Below are positions 8,845-16,402 of a DNA stretch of 50,735 nt, piece after piece. The notes under the pieces were generated by a model, which was given only the letters and a program-made list of their open reading frames with translations, ran no database searches and had not been told where the DNA came from. A program made the position numbers and the translations under genes. The DNA is taken from positions 1-50,735 of the forward strand of contig USGM01000010.1 of the NCBI GenBank assembly GCA_900554205.1. The letters are read 5' to 3'. Each line of letters begins with the position of its first letter. Position 1 is the stretch's first letter. This stretch comes from an uncultured Lachnospiraceae bacterium (GTDB lineage Bacteria > Bacillota > Clostridia > Lachnospirales > Lachnospiraceae).

Positions 8845-8850
8845 TATAAT
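8845..8850 (+). promoter_or_regulatory. -10 box upstream of the double HTH-TPR regulator
   Basis: TATAAT lies 44 bases before the regulator start; the -35 region (TTTTAA) is poor, as in activator-dependent promoters. It sits between GCGCTTT and AAAGTGC, a near dyad that could be an operator. The remainder of 8673-8894 shows no gene. Confidence 0.4.
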
Positions 8851-8894
8851 AAATAAAGTGCGACAGAAAAATGCAATATTTGACAGGAGATTCA

Positions 8895-10664
8895 ATGCTA
8901 TATTCGGGAAAACTTATTCGAAATATCAGAACGGCTGAGAATATCAAGCTGACAACGCTTGCTAGGGGCTTATGCTCAATAGGGCAGCTTGCCAGAATTG
9001 AAAACGGAGACAGAAGCGCGGAGAAGCTCCTGTTTGACAGTCTTTATGAAAGACTTGGAAAGTACAGTGGGAGATTTACTGTGCTCGTAAACTTTGATGA
9101 ATATGAACAGTTGCGGAAGCGGTTATACATATATGAATGCATAGATGATGGAAAATATGAAGAAGCGCAAAGAGAACTGGACAGATATAAAAAACATACC
9201 AGAAATCACATTCATAAGCAGTTTCTCTGCCTTGCGGAATGTGAGATTATGCATAAGACAGGAAGAGAAATAAACGAATGTATGTATAAGCTCATGGAGG
9301 GTATCAGCTATACATTTGCAGATTTTGAGATTGAACACATAGAGGAGTATTATCTGAGCCGGATGGAGATGCTGCTGGCACAGCAGTATGTGCGATATCT
9401 TGAGTTGAGGGGTGAAAAGAGTAAGGCAATCAGACTGTATCATAAGATTATTAATTGTCTTGAAAAGGAACGGTATGATAGATCAGAGAGGGATCTGCTT
9501 TACCGACATGTCGGATACTGGCTTATGAATTGTTATATCGGTAACGGTCAATATCAAAAGGCAATGGAAATCGGGGAGAGAACCTATGAACTGACAGTGG
9601 GAGTCGATCTGCTTGTGCTTCTTGCGGAATTAAAAGAAGGAATCATAAGGTGCCGGGAAGTGCTTGGTGAAGCTTCGGCAGAAGAGTACGGGTTGCTTGC
9701 GACTTTAAAGCGGATGAACCAAAGATATGGGGTAACGAGGGCGGAAAAGTTTTTCCCGAGATACAGAGAGGGCCATGCGGTTAATGTAAATGAGGTGATA
9801 CGTCAGAGAAGGATAGTGCTTGGAATGACACAGGAGGAACTGGCGGCAGGCATCTGTGACGTTACCACCATATCGAGGCTTGAGAATAAGCGGCACAAAC
9901 TGAATGACACCTTGAGAGTTCAATTACTACAGCGGCTGAAATTGTCGGGAGATAAGTATATATCGAGTGTTGACACTTATGATTACAAAGTGTTCAAGAA
10001 AATTAATCGACTCAAGGATTTGCAAACGATAGAAAAGTATGGGGAATTGAAGGAAATAATAAATGAAATAACAGATGAATATAAGCTCTATTTGATAAAC
10101 AGTAAACAATATATGGTAAGAGTGTTGGGATCAAGGTTTGTAGATGAGTATTCGGCGGAAGAGATTTTACGGATCTTAAATCTGACGTTGCCTGTGGAGA
10201 ATTGTGCACAAGATCTTATACTGTTTGAAAATGAATGGGGATTATTTCAGACGTTGTTCCGTTTTCACAGCAAAAGGGGGGAATATGAGGAAGCAGAAAA
10301 ATATTTTTCCATGCTGAAACCGGCAGAAGGAGAGCCTTTGACCTATGAGCGCAATACAAATTATATCATGTATACATTAGGGCGCGGAGATTTGCTGGGA
10401 GAAAAAGGACTGGTTGAAGCTGCCAATAGAGATTTGGTGAGTGGAATCCGAATGTCGGTAAAGACGGATGCGCTTGGGTGGCTGTCCAGCCTGACATATA
10501 TCTATGCATGGAATGTGTTGGAAAAGAAAGAGCATAAGAGCGATGCAGATTATGCAGAGTGCAAAGAAATGCTGGAATACTCTTATGCGTTTTTTGAAAT
10601 ATATCACAATGAAAAAGGCAAAGAAAGAATCAAAAATTTGCGCAAGAAACATGAAATAGATTAA
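8895..10664 (+). CDS. Tandem HTH-TPR transcriptional regulator (Rgg/PlcR-like, duplicated)
   Basis: 589 residues made of two similar halves. Each has an XRE-type helix-turn-helix followed by helical TPR-like repeats. The first HTH covers about residues 3-45 (IRNIRTAENIKLTTLARG, then QLARIENG). The second covers about 296-350 (VIRQRRIVLGMTQEELAAG, then TTISRLENKRHK). Single-unit relatives of about 290 residues (Rgg, PlcR, PrgX) bind imported peptides and switch neighbouring genes. The start at ATG 8895 follows AGGAGA at 4 bases. It lies directly upstream of the cysteine-rich peptide gene on the same strand, so it is the obvious candidate regulator. That it senses a peptide is inference. Confidence 0.75.
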   Translation: MLYSGKLIRNIRTAENIKLTTLARGLCSIGQLARIENGDRSAEKLLFDSLYERLGKYSGRFTVLVNFDEYEQLRKRLYIYECIDDGKYEEAQRELDRYKKHTRNHIHKQFLCLAECEIMHKTGREINECMYKLMEGISYTFADFEIEHIEEYYLSRMEMLLAQQYVRYLELRGEKSKAIRLYHKIINCLEKERYDRSERDLLYRHVGYWLMNCYIGNGQYQKAMEIGERTYELTVGVDLLVLLAELKEGIIRCREVLGEASAEEYGLLATLKRMNQRYGVTRAEKFFPRYREGHAVNVNEVIRQRRIVLGMTQEELAAGICDVTTISRLENKRHKLNDTLRVQLLQRLKLSGDKYISSVDTYDYKVFKKINRLKDLQTIEKYGELKEIINEITDEYKLYLINSKQYMVRVLGSRFVDEYSAEEILRILNLTLPVENCAQDLILFENEWGLFQTLFRFHSKRGEYEEAEKYFSMLKPAEGEPLTYERNTNYIMYTLGRGDLLGEKGLVEAANRDLVSGIRMSVKTDALGWLSSLTYIYAWNVLEKKEHKSDADYAECKEMLEYSYAFFEIYHNEKGKERIKNLRKKHEID

Positions 10665-10797
10665 TGAAAATTATTTTGGTTTGACTTCAAGATAATCATT
10701 ATTACTATACATAATGAAAAATGACCACTATTATTGAAGAACATATAATTTGTAGAATTTAAAATCGCGTATACAAATACAAGGGAGGCAAATATTT

Positions 10798-10821
10798 TTT
10801 TTCATGTTATTTTTCATGTAA
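10798..10821 (+). repeat. Two tandem 12-bp units upstream of the precursor gene
   Basis: TTTTTCATGTTA (10798-10809) is followed directly by TTTTTCATGTAA (10810-10821). A direct repeat with roughly one helical turn of spacing could be a binding site for the adjacent HTH regulator. Confidence 0.45.
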
Positions 10822-10890
10822 TTTTTCTCTTCCGGTTGTTTAGTTTAGCATTTGTTTTATTTTAAAGCATAATAGTATGTTGATAAAACA

Positions 10891-10932
10891 CCATGGCAAA
10901 ACTGGAAAATTATTTTTCCAAATTTGCCATGG
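10891..10932 (+). terminator. Long hairpin upstream of the precursor promoter
   Basis: CCATGGCAAA (10891-10900) pairs with TTTGCCATGG (10923-10932). An inner stem of TGGAAAA with TTTTCCA has a TTA loop, so the structure is nearly continuous. CGTTTTAA follows. It may end regulator transcription or act as an operator. Confidence 0.5.
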
Positions 10933-11009
10933 CGTTTTAAAGAGCTGCTTGGTATAGTATATTTGTCAGAGCACTAAAACAAGCGAGAAAATAATAGGAG
11001 GTAAAAACA

Positions 11010-11129
11010 ATGTACGAAAGACCTGAATTTGTTTTCTTTGATGAAGAAGAAATTGCAAAGATTAGAAATTGCTTTTGTGCTTTTATGGCGCACTGCGGAC
11101 CACCGTTTTCACAATGCAGAAATAGGTAA
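11010..11129 (+). CDS. Cysteine-rich RiPP precursor peptide, 39 aa
   Basis: A short ORF with an excellent ribosome site (AGGAGG, 8-base spacing). The N-terminal half, MYERPEFVFFDEEEIAKIRN (residues 1-20), is acidic and leader-like. The C-terminal half has four cysteines, C21, C23, C29 and C36, in NCFCAFMAHC then GPPFSQCRNR, the likely modified core. It is followed by a hairpin terminator and then by radical SAM/SPASM, PqqD-like and ABC exporter genes, the standard order for radical-SAM-modified peptides (sactipeptides, ranthipeptides). No Gly-Gly cleavage site is evident and no dedicated peptidase is encoded. The leader shares YERP with the protein at 47065. The precursor call is strong from context; the modification type (thioether or other crosslink) is unknown. 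Confidence 0.85.
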   Translation: MYERPEFVFFDEEEIAKIRNCFCAFMAHCGPPFSQCRNR

Positions 11130-11134
11130 TTTCC

Positions 11135-11160
11135 GGGGGAGCTGTAAGCTTCCCCTTTTT
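11135..11160 (+). terminator. Intrinsic terminator/attenuator between precursor and radical SAM gene
   Basis: An 8-bp stem (GGGGGAGC at 11135-11142 with GCTTCCCC at 11148-11155, one G-T pair), a 5-base loop and TTTTT. Partial read-through here would give more precursor than enzyme transcript, as is usual in RiPP clusters. Confidence 0.85.
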
Positions 11161-11189
11161 AATGACGTGATGTAGGGGGATATTTGTTT

Positions 11190-11543
11190 ATGAGATTTTT
11201 TAAACTGGAGGATAGGACGTTTGGCGTTCCAGAGTATGATATAGTGTTAAATGTAAAAGATGAGATTAATGTAATACAATGGATTAATGAAGCGGAAAGA
11301 AAAGGGACAATTAAAAGACAAAAAACGGATCCAAACAAGTATAAAGAAACAAAAGCATTAAATAATTTTTGTACAAATAAGATAGGTGTTTTTTTGACAA
11401 CAGCTTGTCAGTTAAGCTGTCAATATTGTTACTATGATTCAGATAATAAAAATTTATGTAGACAGCCTGAGGTGTTGGGGAAAAAACAAATGCAGGGTAT
11501 CTTGAATCAAGTATACAGATCTTCACAACTAATAGCTTTTTGA
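11190..11543 (+). CDS. Radical SAM peptide-maturation enzyme, N-terminal part (frame change at 11537-11541)
   Basis: This part encodes the first 117 residues of a radical SAM enzyme. After a short N-terminal domain it carries the cluster-binding motif TACQLSCQYCYYD, with C73, C77 and C80 in CxxxCxxC spacing to hold the [4Fe-4S] that cleaves SAM. The frame runs into TGA at 11541-11543 directly after a run of five T's (GCT TTT TGA). The next frame begins with TTG ACA CAT at 11540 and continues the fold without a gap. One missing T, or a -1 slip on UUU with the stop codon in the A site, would join them. The start is ATG 11190 behind AGGGGGAT. Alone, this piece would be inactive. Confidence 0.8.
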   Translation: MRFFKLEDRTFGVPEYDIVLNVKDEINVIQWINEAERKGTIKRQKTDPNKYKETKALNNFCTNKIGVFLTTACQLSCQYCYYDSDNKNLCRQPEVLGKKQMQGILNQVYRSSQLIAF

Positions 11544-12541
11544 CACATGATGAACCTAAGGTAACAATTACGTTATCAGGGGGTGGTGAGCCTACTATAT
11601 ATTGGAATAATTTTACTTTTTTTGTCGATGAAATACGTTCCAGAGAGAAAAAATTAAATATAAAAACGGAAGTCAATCTTGTATGTAATGGAATACTTGA
11701 ATTGGAACAACGGAAGTATATTGCAGAGAATATTAACCATTTAACGTTGTCGTATGATGGAATACCTGAGATACAGAAACATCAACGGTGCGGAAGACAG
11801 GAAGATCATCAACTTATAGAAGAGACACTTGATTTTTTGTCTGAAAAAAGATTTAATTATACAATTCGTGTAACAGTTTTGCCAGAAAATGTATGCAGAA
11901 TTACGGAAATATGTAAATATTTATTTGACAAGTACATTGGATTGAACCAAATTTCTTTTGAACCTATTGCATACAGTGGGCGCGCAGAAAAAATGGAGAG
12001 GGATACAAGGGAGGAGTTTTTAAAGGAGTATTTAAAAGCTAATAATTATGTGCAAGAAAATTATAAAAAACATATTGGATGTTCTTTGTTTCCTAATACC
12101 TTACAGCCGGCGCTATGTGGTGCTTGGTTAGGAATTTCTCCATGGATTGATGCGGCAGGATATATTATGCCTTGTAATGAAAAAATGGATCGGAAAATGT
12201 ATGGCTTGGGACGCATAGATGAGAATGGAAATTTAAAATACTATGATCCGCAAAGGACTTTTCATGATGAATTACGTCAAAAATCACTAGGTGGATGTAC
12301 TGATTGCATGGCTCTTCATTATTGTAATGGTGGATGCCCTATTGTTTTTACAAGGGATCAAAATGGTGAGCTTTGTACAGAATCTGCAAAATCAAATTGT
12401 GACATGGTGAAAAAATATTGGAATATATTATATACGAAAATGGCTAAAAAAGAGTCATTTCTCAATTTTACTCCGAAAGTGATACATGAAGACGAGGAAA
12501 ACGATATTCGGGTAATACAGATTATGGAAGAGGAGCATTAA
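11540..12541 (+). CDS. Radical SAM peptide-maturation enzyme, C-terminal part with SPASM domain
   Basis: This part continues the enzyme begun at 11190 in the -1 frame. It starts with the SAM-binding strand VTITLSGGGEPT and covers the rest of the TIM-barrel core. It ends in a cysteine-rich SPASM domain, with LCGAWLGISPWIDAAG, IMPCNE, GGCTDCMALHYCNGGC and later cysteines in CTESAKSNC. SPASM domains bind auxiliary [4Fe-4S] clusters and are typical of enzymes that crosslink RiPP precursors. Together the two parts make about 450 residues, normal for the family. The predicted substrate is the 39-residue peptide at 11010. It has no convincing ribosome site of its own, which favours translation as one chain or a recent one-base loss. 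Confidence 0.82.
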   Translation: MTHDEPKVTITLSGGGEPTIYWNNFTFFVDEIRSREKKLNIKTEVNLVCNGILELEQRKYIAENINHLTLSYDGIPEIQKHQRCGRQEDHQLIEETLDFLSEKRFNYTIRVTVLPENVCRITEICKYLFDKYIGLNQISFEPIAYSGRAEKMERDTREEFLKEYLKANNYVQENYKKHIGCSLFPNTLQPALCGAWLGISPWIDAAGYIMPCNEKMDRKMYGLGRIDENGNLKYYDPQRTFHDELRQKSLGGCTDCMALHYCNGGCPIVFTRDQNGELCTESAKSNCDMVKKYWNILYTKMAKKESFLNFTPKVIHEDEENDIRVIQIMEEEH

Positions 12542-12543
12542 GT

Positions 12544-12846
12544 ATGGATATGCGTAAAATCAAAATGAATACTGACTATCGATTGGGTGATTACAATGGG
12601 CAACCTATTCTTATAAAAGGTGAGTGTGAACAAGTTGTTTTATTAAATCAGTCTTCAAGGGAGTTAATTAATCTGTTGATTGAAAAAAGAAATATCAGAG
12701 ACGCGAGAAACGAATGGATTGAAAAAATGCAAGGATTAGTCACGGAGCAGCGTTTAGAAGATGACTTTGATGAAGGTGTAAAAAAACTCATGGAAAATAA
12801 CATTTTTATTGAAATATTATGTGAAAAGGAGGAGATTCATTTTTGA
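12544..12846 (+). CDS. PqqD-like RiPP recognition protein
   Basis: 100 residues with the winged-helix pattern of PqqD: three N-terminal strands (YRLGDYNGQPILIKG, then VVLLNQSSRELINLL) and a terminal helix plus strand (DFDEGVKKLMENNIFIE). Such stand-alone recognition elements bind the leader peptide and present the precursor to the radical SAM enzyme. The gene starts 2 bases after the radical SAM stop, behind GAAGAGGAG. It overlaps the exporter start at TTGA, so translation is coupled. Its AT-rich base use matches the radical SAM gene, not the exporter. Confidence 0.8.
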   Translation: MDMRKIKMNTDYRLGDYNGQPILIKGECEQVVLLNQSSRELINLLIEKRNIRDARNEWIEKMQGLVTEQRLEDDFDEGVKKLMENNIFIEILCEKEEIHF

Positions 12847-14462
12847 AAAAGAGGATAGCAGCTATCCATACTGGATATTGTAAAACCATTATTGCACTCA
12901 TGGGCGTGTGTGAGCTTATTATCGCAGTTGCGGAACTGGCAGTCATCAGCTTATTCAGCATTGCGATGGAGCGGCTGATTGCGGACAGGCTTTTTCGGTG
13001 GCAGCATCTGGTTTGTGCACTGCTTCTCGGCATCGTTGCTGCCGGCTTGAAGAGACTGCTGGAGATATGGAAAAGCAACTATAAATGTGTGCTGACAGAA
13101 AGAGAAAGTGAATGGTTCTTTGAGAGACTCAGGGCTGTCAGGGACAGGGAAAAGGTTGGCGCGACGGATCGTTTGCAGATGCTTAACAGTTCAATACCAG
13201 AGCTTATTGATTACATAGTTGGTGATGTTCCGAAGCTGATCGGCACGGTGCTCGCACTGGTGGTCTATATCGCTTATGGTGTGTGGGTCAATCCACTCAT
13301 TACAGCCCTTGTCTGTCTGATTGCGGGAGGAATTACACTTTACCAGTATCGGAGCAGTCAGGGGAGTACGGCTGATTACACTGCCGGCGAAGAGCTTGAG
13401 GCGGAATCAGATGCGTTTCTGAGAAAGTCGGTTGAAAATTCAGAGATTGTTCAAGTAATGCTTAATCCGGAAAAGATTTCACGGAATGCGGAAAGAAAGC
13501 TGGAGAAGGTAAACAATGTCTGGCTGGGAGCAATGCAGTCCTTTTTTAAGAATTCAAGTCTCGGAACCTGTACCTATCATATTACAGGTTTCGTTGCCAT
13601 TGCTTTCGGACTTCTCGGTGTGATCAGGGGAACAATCAATGTCGGGGGCGTCTATTCGATCTTCCGTGTATCCCAGTCGATCATGTCCTATATTGCACAA
13701 TTACCGAAGCTGTACCAGAGCCGGACAAGGGCGGAGGGAGCGGCACAATTCCTCGGCGGCCTTGACGATCAGGGAATGTGGGAAGGAAAGAGGAAGCCGG
13801 AGCGGATAGAGAGGCTGACGTTTGAAAAGGTGTCCTTCTCCTATTCGGGGGAGACGATAGTCTCTGTTACAAGAGAGCTTTCCGCAACCTTTGAGGCGGG
13901 AAAATTTTATAAGATCGTCGGACAGAACGGCACAGGGAAGAGCACACTGGGGAAAATATTCTGCGGAATGCTGGAAATTCAGGGTGGAAGAATCTGCGCG
14001 GACGATCTGCCGGTGTGGGAACTGGATCGGGATTTCTTTCAGAGACAGGTCAGATACTGTGGGCAGAGCTGCGGCTTCTTTCCGGGAACAGTGCTGGAGA
14101 ATATAGCAGGGATTGAGCGGGACGCAGAGAAAACCACAGCGCTTTTGAAGGAAATTGGCGGAAGGGTCTGCGGCAACCTTGCAGGAAGACTACAGGAAAA
14201 CATGGACTCCGCGCAGAAGAAATTTTCAGCGGGAGAAAGGCAGATGATAGCGTTTGCCAGAGCTGTCTACGGAGACAGACCTTCTTTTCTGGTTCTGGAC
14301 GAGATAACGGCAAACATGGACGGAGATACAAAGCAGTGTGTGGTTGCATTTCTCAGAAAATATTGCTCGGGCGGAATTGGTGTTGTCATGATTACGCATG
14401 ACCGGATTGCAGACGAGAACTTTGACCGCAAATGGGAGCTTGCGGATGGCATACTTGTGTAA
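12843..14462 (+). CDS. ABC exporter, fused TMD-NBD, subunit 1
   Basis: 539 residues. Hydrophobic helices fill roughly residues 1-310 in the pattern of a six-helix exporter domain. The nucleotide-binding domain follows, with Walker A GQNGTGKST (about 359-367), the signature in SAGERQMIAFARA (about 461) rather than the canonical LSGGQ, Walker B FLVLDEITANMD (about 481) and the switch His in MITHDR. There is no N-terminal C39 peptidase domain, so leader removal must be done by another protease. The TTG start at 12843 overlaps the PqqD stop, with AGGAGG 10 bases upstream. With the following gene it probably forms a heterodimer that exports the modified peptide. Codon composition is clearly less AT-rich than upstream. 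Confidence 0.85.
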   Translation: MKKRIAAIHTGYCKTIIALMGVCELIIAVAELAVISLFSIAMERLIADRLFRWQHLVCALLLGIVAAGLKRLLEIWKSNYKCVLTERESEWFFERLRAVRDREKVGATDRLQMLNSSIPELIDYIVGDVPKLIGTVLALVVYIAYGVWVNPLITALVCLIAGGITLYQYRSSQGSTADYTAGEELEAESDAFLRKSVENSEIVQVMLNPEKISRNAERKLEKVNNVWLGAMQSFFKNSSLGTCTYHITGFVAIAFGLLGVIRGTINVGGVYSIFRVSQSIMSYIAQLPKLYQSRTRAEGAAQFLGGLDDQGMWEGKRKPERIERLTFEKVSFSYSGETIVSVTRELSATFEAGKFYKIVGQNGTGKSTLGKIFCGMLEIQGGRICADDLPVWELDRDFFQRQVRYCGQSCGFFPGTVLENIAGIERDAEKTTALLKEIGGRVCGNLAGRLQENMDSAQKKFSAGERQMIAFARAVYGDRPSFLVLDEITANMDGDTKQCVVAFLRKYCSGGIGVVMITHDRIADENFDRKWELADGILV

Positions 14463-14485
14463 AACATGACGAAAGGAGGCTACTA

Positions 14486-16027
14486 ATGGGGAAAAAGGCT
14501 TTGAGTAACAAGGTTATGCGGTGCTTTCGCGCCTTTGGAAAAAATCGTGGGATGTACGCAATGCTTGCAGTTTATTTCCTTGCACAGATTATCTTGTCAG
14601 GGCTGTCGTCGTTTATCATCCCGTTCTTTACGAACAGGGCTTTTTCAGATCTGGAACTCGGGAGAAGTTTTTATATCGGAATCGCGGTGTGGTTTGGCTT
14701 TGCTGTGCTGGCGTCTCTGTGCGACTATTACGGGAACCGCTACAATCTGAAGGCATATTACCGGATTAACGAGGAGCAGTATCGCTACCAGCTGGAAAGG
14801 TATCTCGGCAGAGGCTACAATGCCTATCGGAGCAAGGGACTCGAGCCGGTTGTTGCGCGCCTGACGCAGGATACCCAGACGATGACGGACATTGTATTGT
14901 GGGTGGTAGGCATGACGGCGATGCTTACCTCGTTTGCAGTGGTGCTTGCATGGGGAGCCGGTGTGTACCCGGTTGCGCTTCTGGTATTTGTCCCGCAGTG
15001 CATTCTGTCGGTAGTGTTGAAGACGATGGCAGATAATAGGATTGCGCTGGTAAAGGATTGTGCGACGAAGGGCGGAGAACTGGTCAGGGAATACCATCTG
15101 GCGCTGAACAACGAGGCGGAATTGCTCCGCGGGGAGAGATTCATAAAAATCCTGACAGAACGCCTGCGCTTACAGCGGAAACAAAATTTCCATTACGCCG
15201 TGCAGGAAAATGTCCTGCAGTTCTTTTCAGAGGTCGCAGATCAGGGGCTGGATCTGGCGGCAAAGGTGTTGTGTCTGTATGTCTTTTATCGCAGCGGATG
15301 CTTTGACGGTGCGGTTATCCTGCCGTTCTTTACGGTGCAGGCAACCTTTAGGAACCAGTTCCTGAGCTTTCAGGAATATGCATCAAGTGTACGGCAGAAC
15401 AGCGAGGCGGTGGAGAGAATTGAATCTATTATGGAGACAGTGCCGGAACCGAAGGTGGGGACGACCGGAGAGATTGTCTGCCGCATAAAAGACGCCGGAC
15501 TGGAATTTGAAGGGAAGAAGGTATTGCGGGGAATCAATCTGGAGATCAGAGAGGGCGAGAAGATAGCGATTGTCGGGGAAAACGGAAGCGGAAAGACAAC
15601 GCTGCTCAGAATGATTCTGGGGCTGGTGACGCCGGATACGGGGGAATGCCTGACGAAGACGGCTGCCTATTCGCCGGTGAATGCGCAACTGTTTCCGGGC
15701 ACCTTTGCGGAGAATGTCTCTTACCTGAGAGAACAACAGCAGATAGAACAAAGCAATGAGAAGCTAAAGGCGCTGATGGGGCGGGAGGACGTCTGCTGCT
15801 CGTCCGGTGGAGAGCAGAAGCTGCTTTCCCATTTCAGGGCGCTGATGTTTCCGGGTGAAATTCTGGTCATGGATGAACCGATGGCGGCATTGGATGGAGG
15901 AATGGCATCATACTGTGCGGAACTGTTAAGTAATTATAAGGGAACGCTGATTATGACAACACATGAAAACAGTCTGCTCCAGATCGCAGACAGGGTGCTG
16001 CGAATGCAAGACGGAAGGATTGTGTAG
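14486..16027 (+). CDS. ABC exporter, fused TMD-NBD, subunit 2
   Basis: 513 residues with the same domain order as its upstream partner: a membrane domain to about residue 320, then an NBD with Walker A GENGSGKTT (about 364-372), signature SSGGEQK (about 438), Walker B EILVMDEPMAALD (about 459-471) and MTTHENS. The NBD is shorter than usual between Walker A and the signature. The start is ATG 14486 behind AAAGGAGG, 23 bases after the partner's stop. It is likely the second half of a heterodimeric peptide exporter that may also confer self-immunity. It is the last gene of the RiPP run, closed by the hairpin at 16042. Confidence 0.85.
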   Translation: MGKKALSNKVMRCFRAFGKNRGMYAMLAVYFLAQIILSGLSSFIIPFFTNRAFSDLELGRSFYIGIAVWFGFAVLASLCDYYGNRYNLKAYYRINEEQYRYQLERYLGRGYNAYRSKGLEPVVARLTQDTQTMTDIVLWVVGMTAMLTSFAVVLAWGAGVYPVALLVFVPQCILSVVLKTMADNRIALVKDCATKGGELVREYHLALNNEAELLRGERFIKILTERLRLQRKQNFHYAVQENVLQFFSEVADQGLDLAAKVLCLYVFYRSGCFDGAVILPFFTVQATFRNQFLSFQEYASSVRQNSEAVERIESIMETVPEPKVGTTGEIVCRIKDAGLEFEGKKVLRGINLEIREGEKIAIVGENGSGKTTLLRMILGLVTPDTGECLTKTAAYSPVNAQLFPGTFAENVSYLREQQQIEQSNEKLKALMGREDVCCSSGGEQKLLSHFRALMFPGEILVMDEPMAALDGGMASYCAELLSNYKGTLIMTTHENSLLQIADRVLRMQDGRIV

Positions 16028-16041
16028 AGCAGTTTTTTTGG

Positions 16042-16067
16042 AGGGCGAATCAGTGAGGATTCGCCCT
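16042..16067 (+). terminator. Hairpin between convergent genes
   Basis: A perfect 10-bp stem, AGGGCGAATC (16042-16051) with GATTCGCCCT (16058-16067), and a 6-base loop. It is followed on the plus strand by TAAGATTTT. It lies between the exporter and a minus-strand remnant and may end transcription from either side. Confidence 0.65.
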
Positions 16068-16078
16068 AAGATTTTCTA

Positions 16079-16402
16079 TCACCGGCAGCATATCGTCGGC
16101 AAATACTTCATTAATTCCGGCGTCGGATAGGGGAAATGTCTGCAGTATTCCAGCTTCACAATGCTCAGTTCAATTCCCTTGCTTGGTGCAATTTTATTAT
16201 ACTCAATCACATGATCCATAAACGCCGTTTTCTGGCTGTCTGAAATATTGTTCCTGATTACGATGAGCAGATCAATGTCGCTTTTCTGCGGCTGAAAACA
16301 ACCCATTGCCATAGAACCATGCAGGTATATGCCTACAAGTTCCTCACCGAATATTTCTTTTGCCTGATCTGTAATGCCGTTTAAAATATTTTCATATAAC
16401 AT
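16079..16402 (-). pseudogene. Truncated nucleotidyltransferase (aminoglycoside adenylyltransferase-like)
   Basis: 107 residues. The N-terminal nucleotidyltransferase core is intact in pattern, with LVGIYLHGSMAMGCF (the GS motif) and SDIDLLIVI (the metal-binding DxD). The frame stops soon after IELSIVKLEY, less than half the length of AadA/Ant(9)-type enzymes. Another frame stays open for 23 further codons up to the hairpin, suggesting a frameshift or a fusion to a foreign end. A working resistance enzyme is unlikely. It follows a CD3324-like fragment whose end it overlaps. It could instead be a small stand-alone MNT-type nucleotidyltransferase, though those normally pair with a HEPN partner, absent here. 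Confidence 0.55.

Larger units (their letters stand above)
10665..11009 (+). other. AT-rich control region before the RiPP precursor
   Basis: 345 bases without a clear gene. It holds a tandem 12-bp repeat (10798-10821), a strong hairpin (10891-10932) and a TATAGTATATT -10-like stretch at 10953-10963. The precursor ribosome site AGGAGG ends about 8 bases before ATG 11010. A GGGAGG at 10783-10788 precedes a very hydrophobic frame of 23 codons (10794-10865) that lacks a standard start codon; see findings. Confidence 0.6.

Noticed and set aside
11481..11487. AAAAAAC as the slippery site for the radical SAM frame change
   Set aside because: The codon phase is wrong for the classical A-AAA-AAC heptamer, and the zero frame after it still encodes the expected helix (KKQMQGILNQVY); the T5 tract at 11537 fits better.
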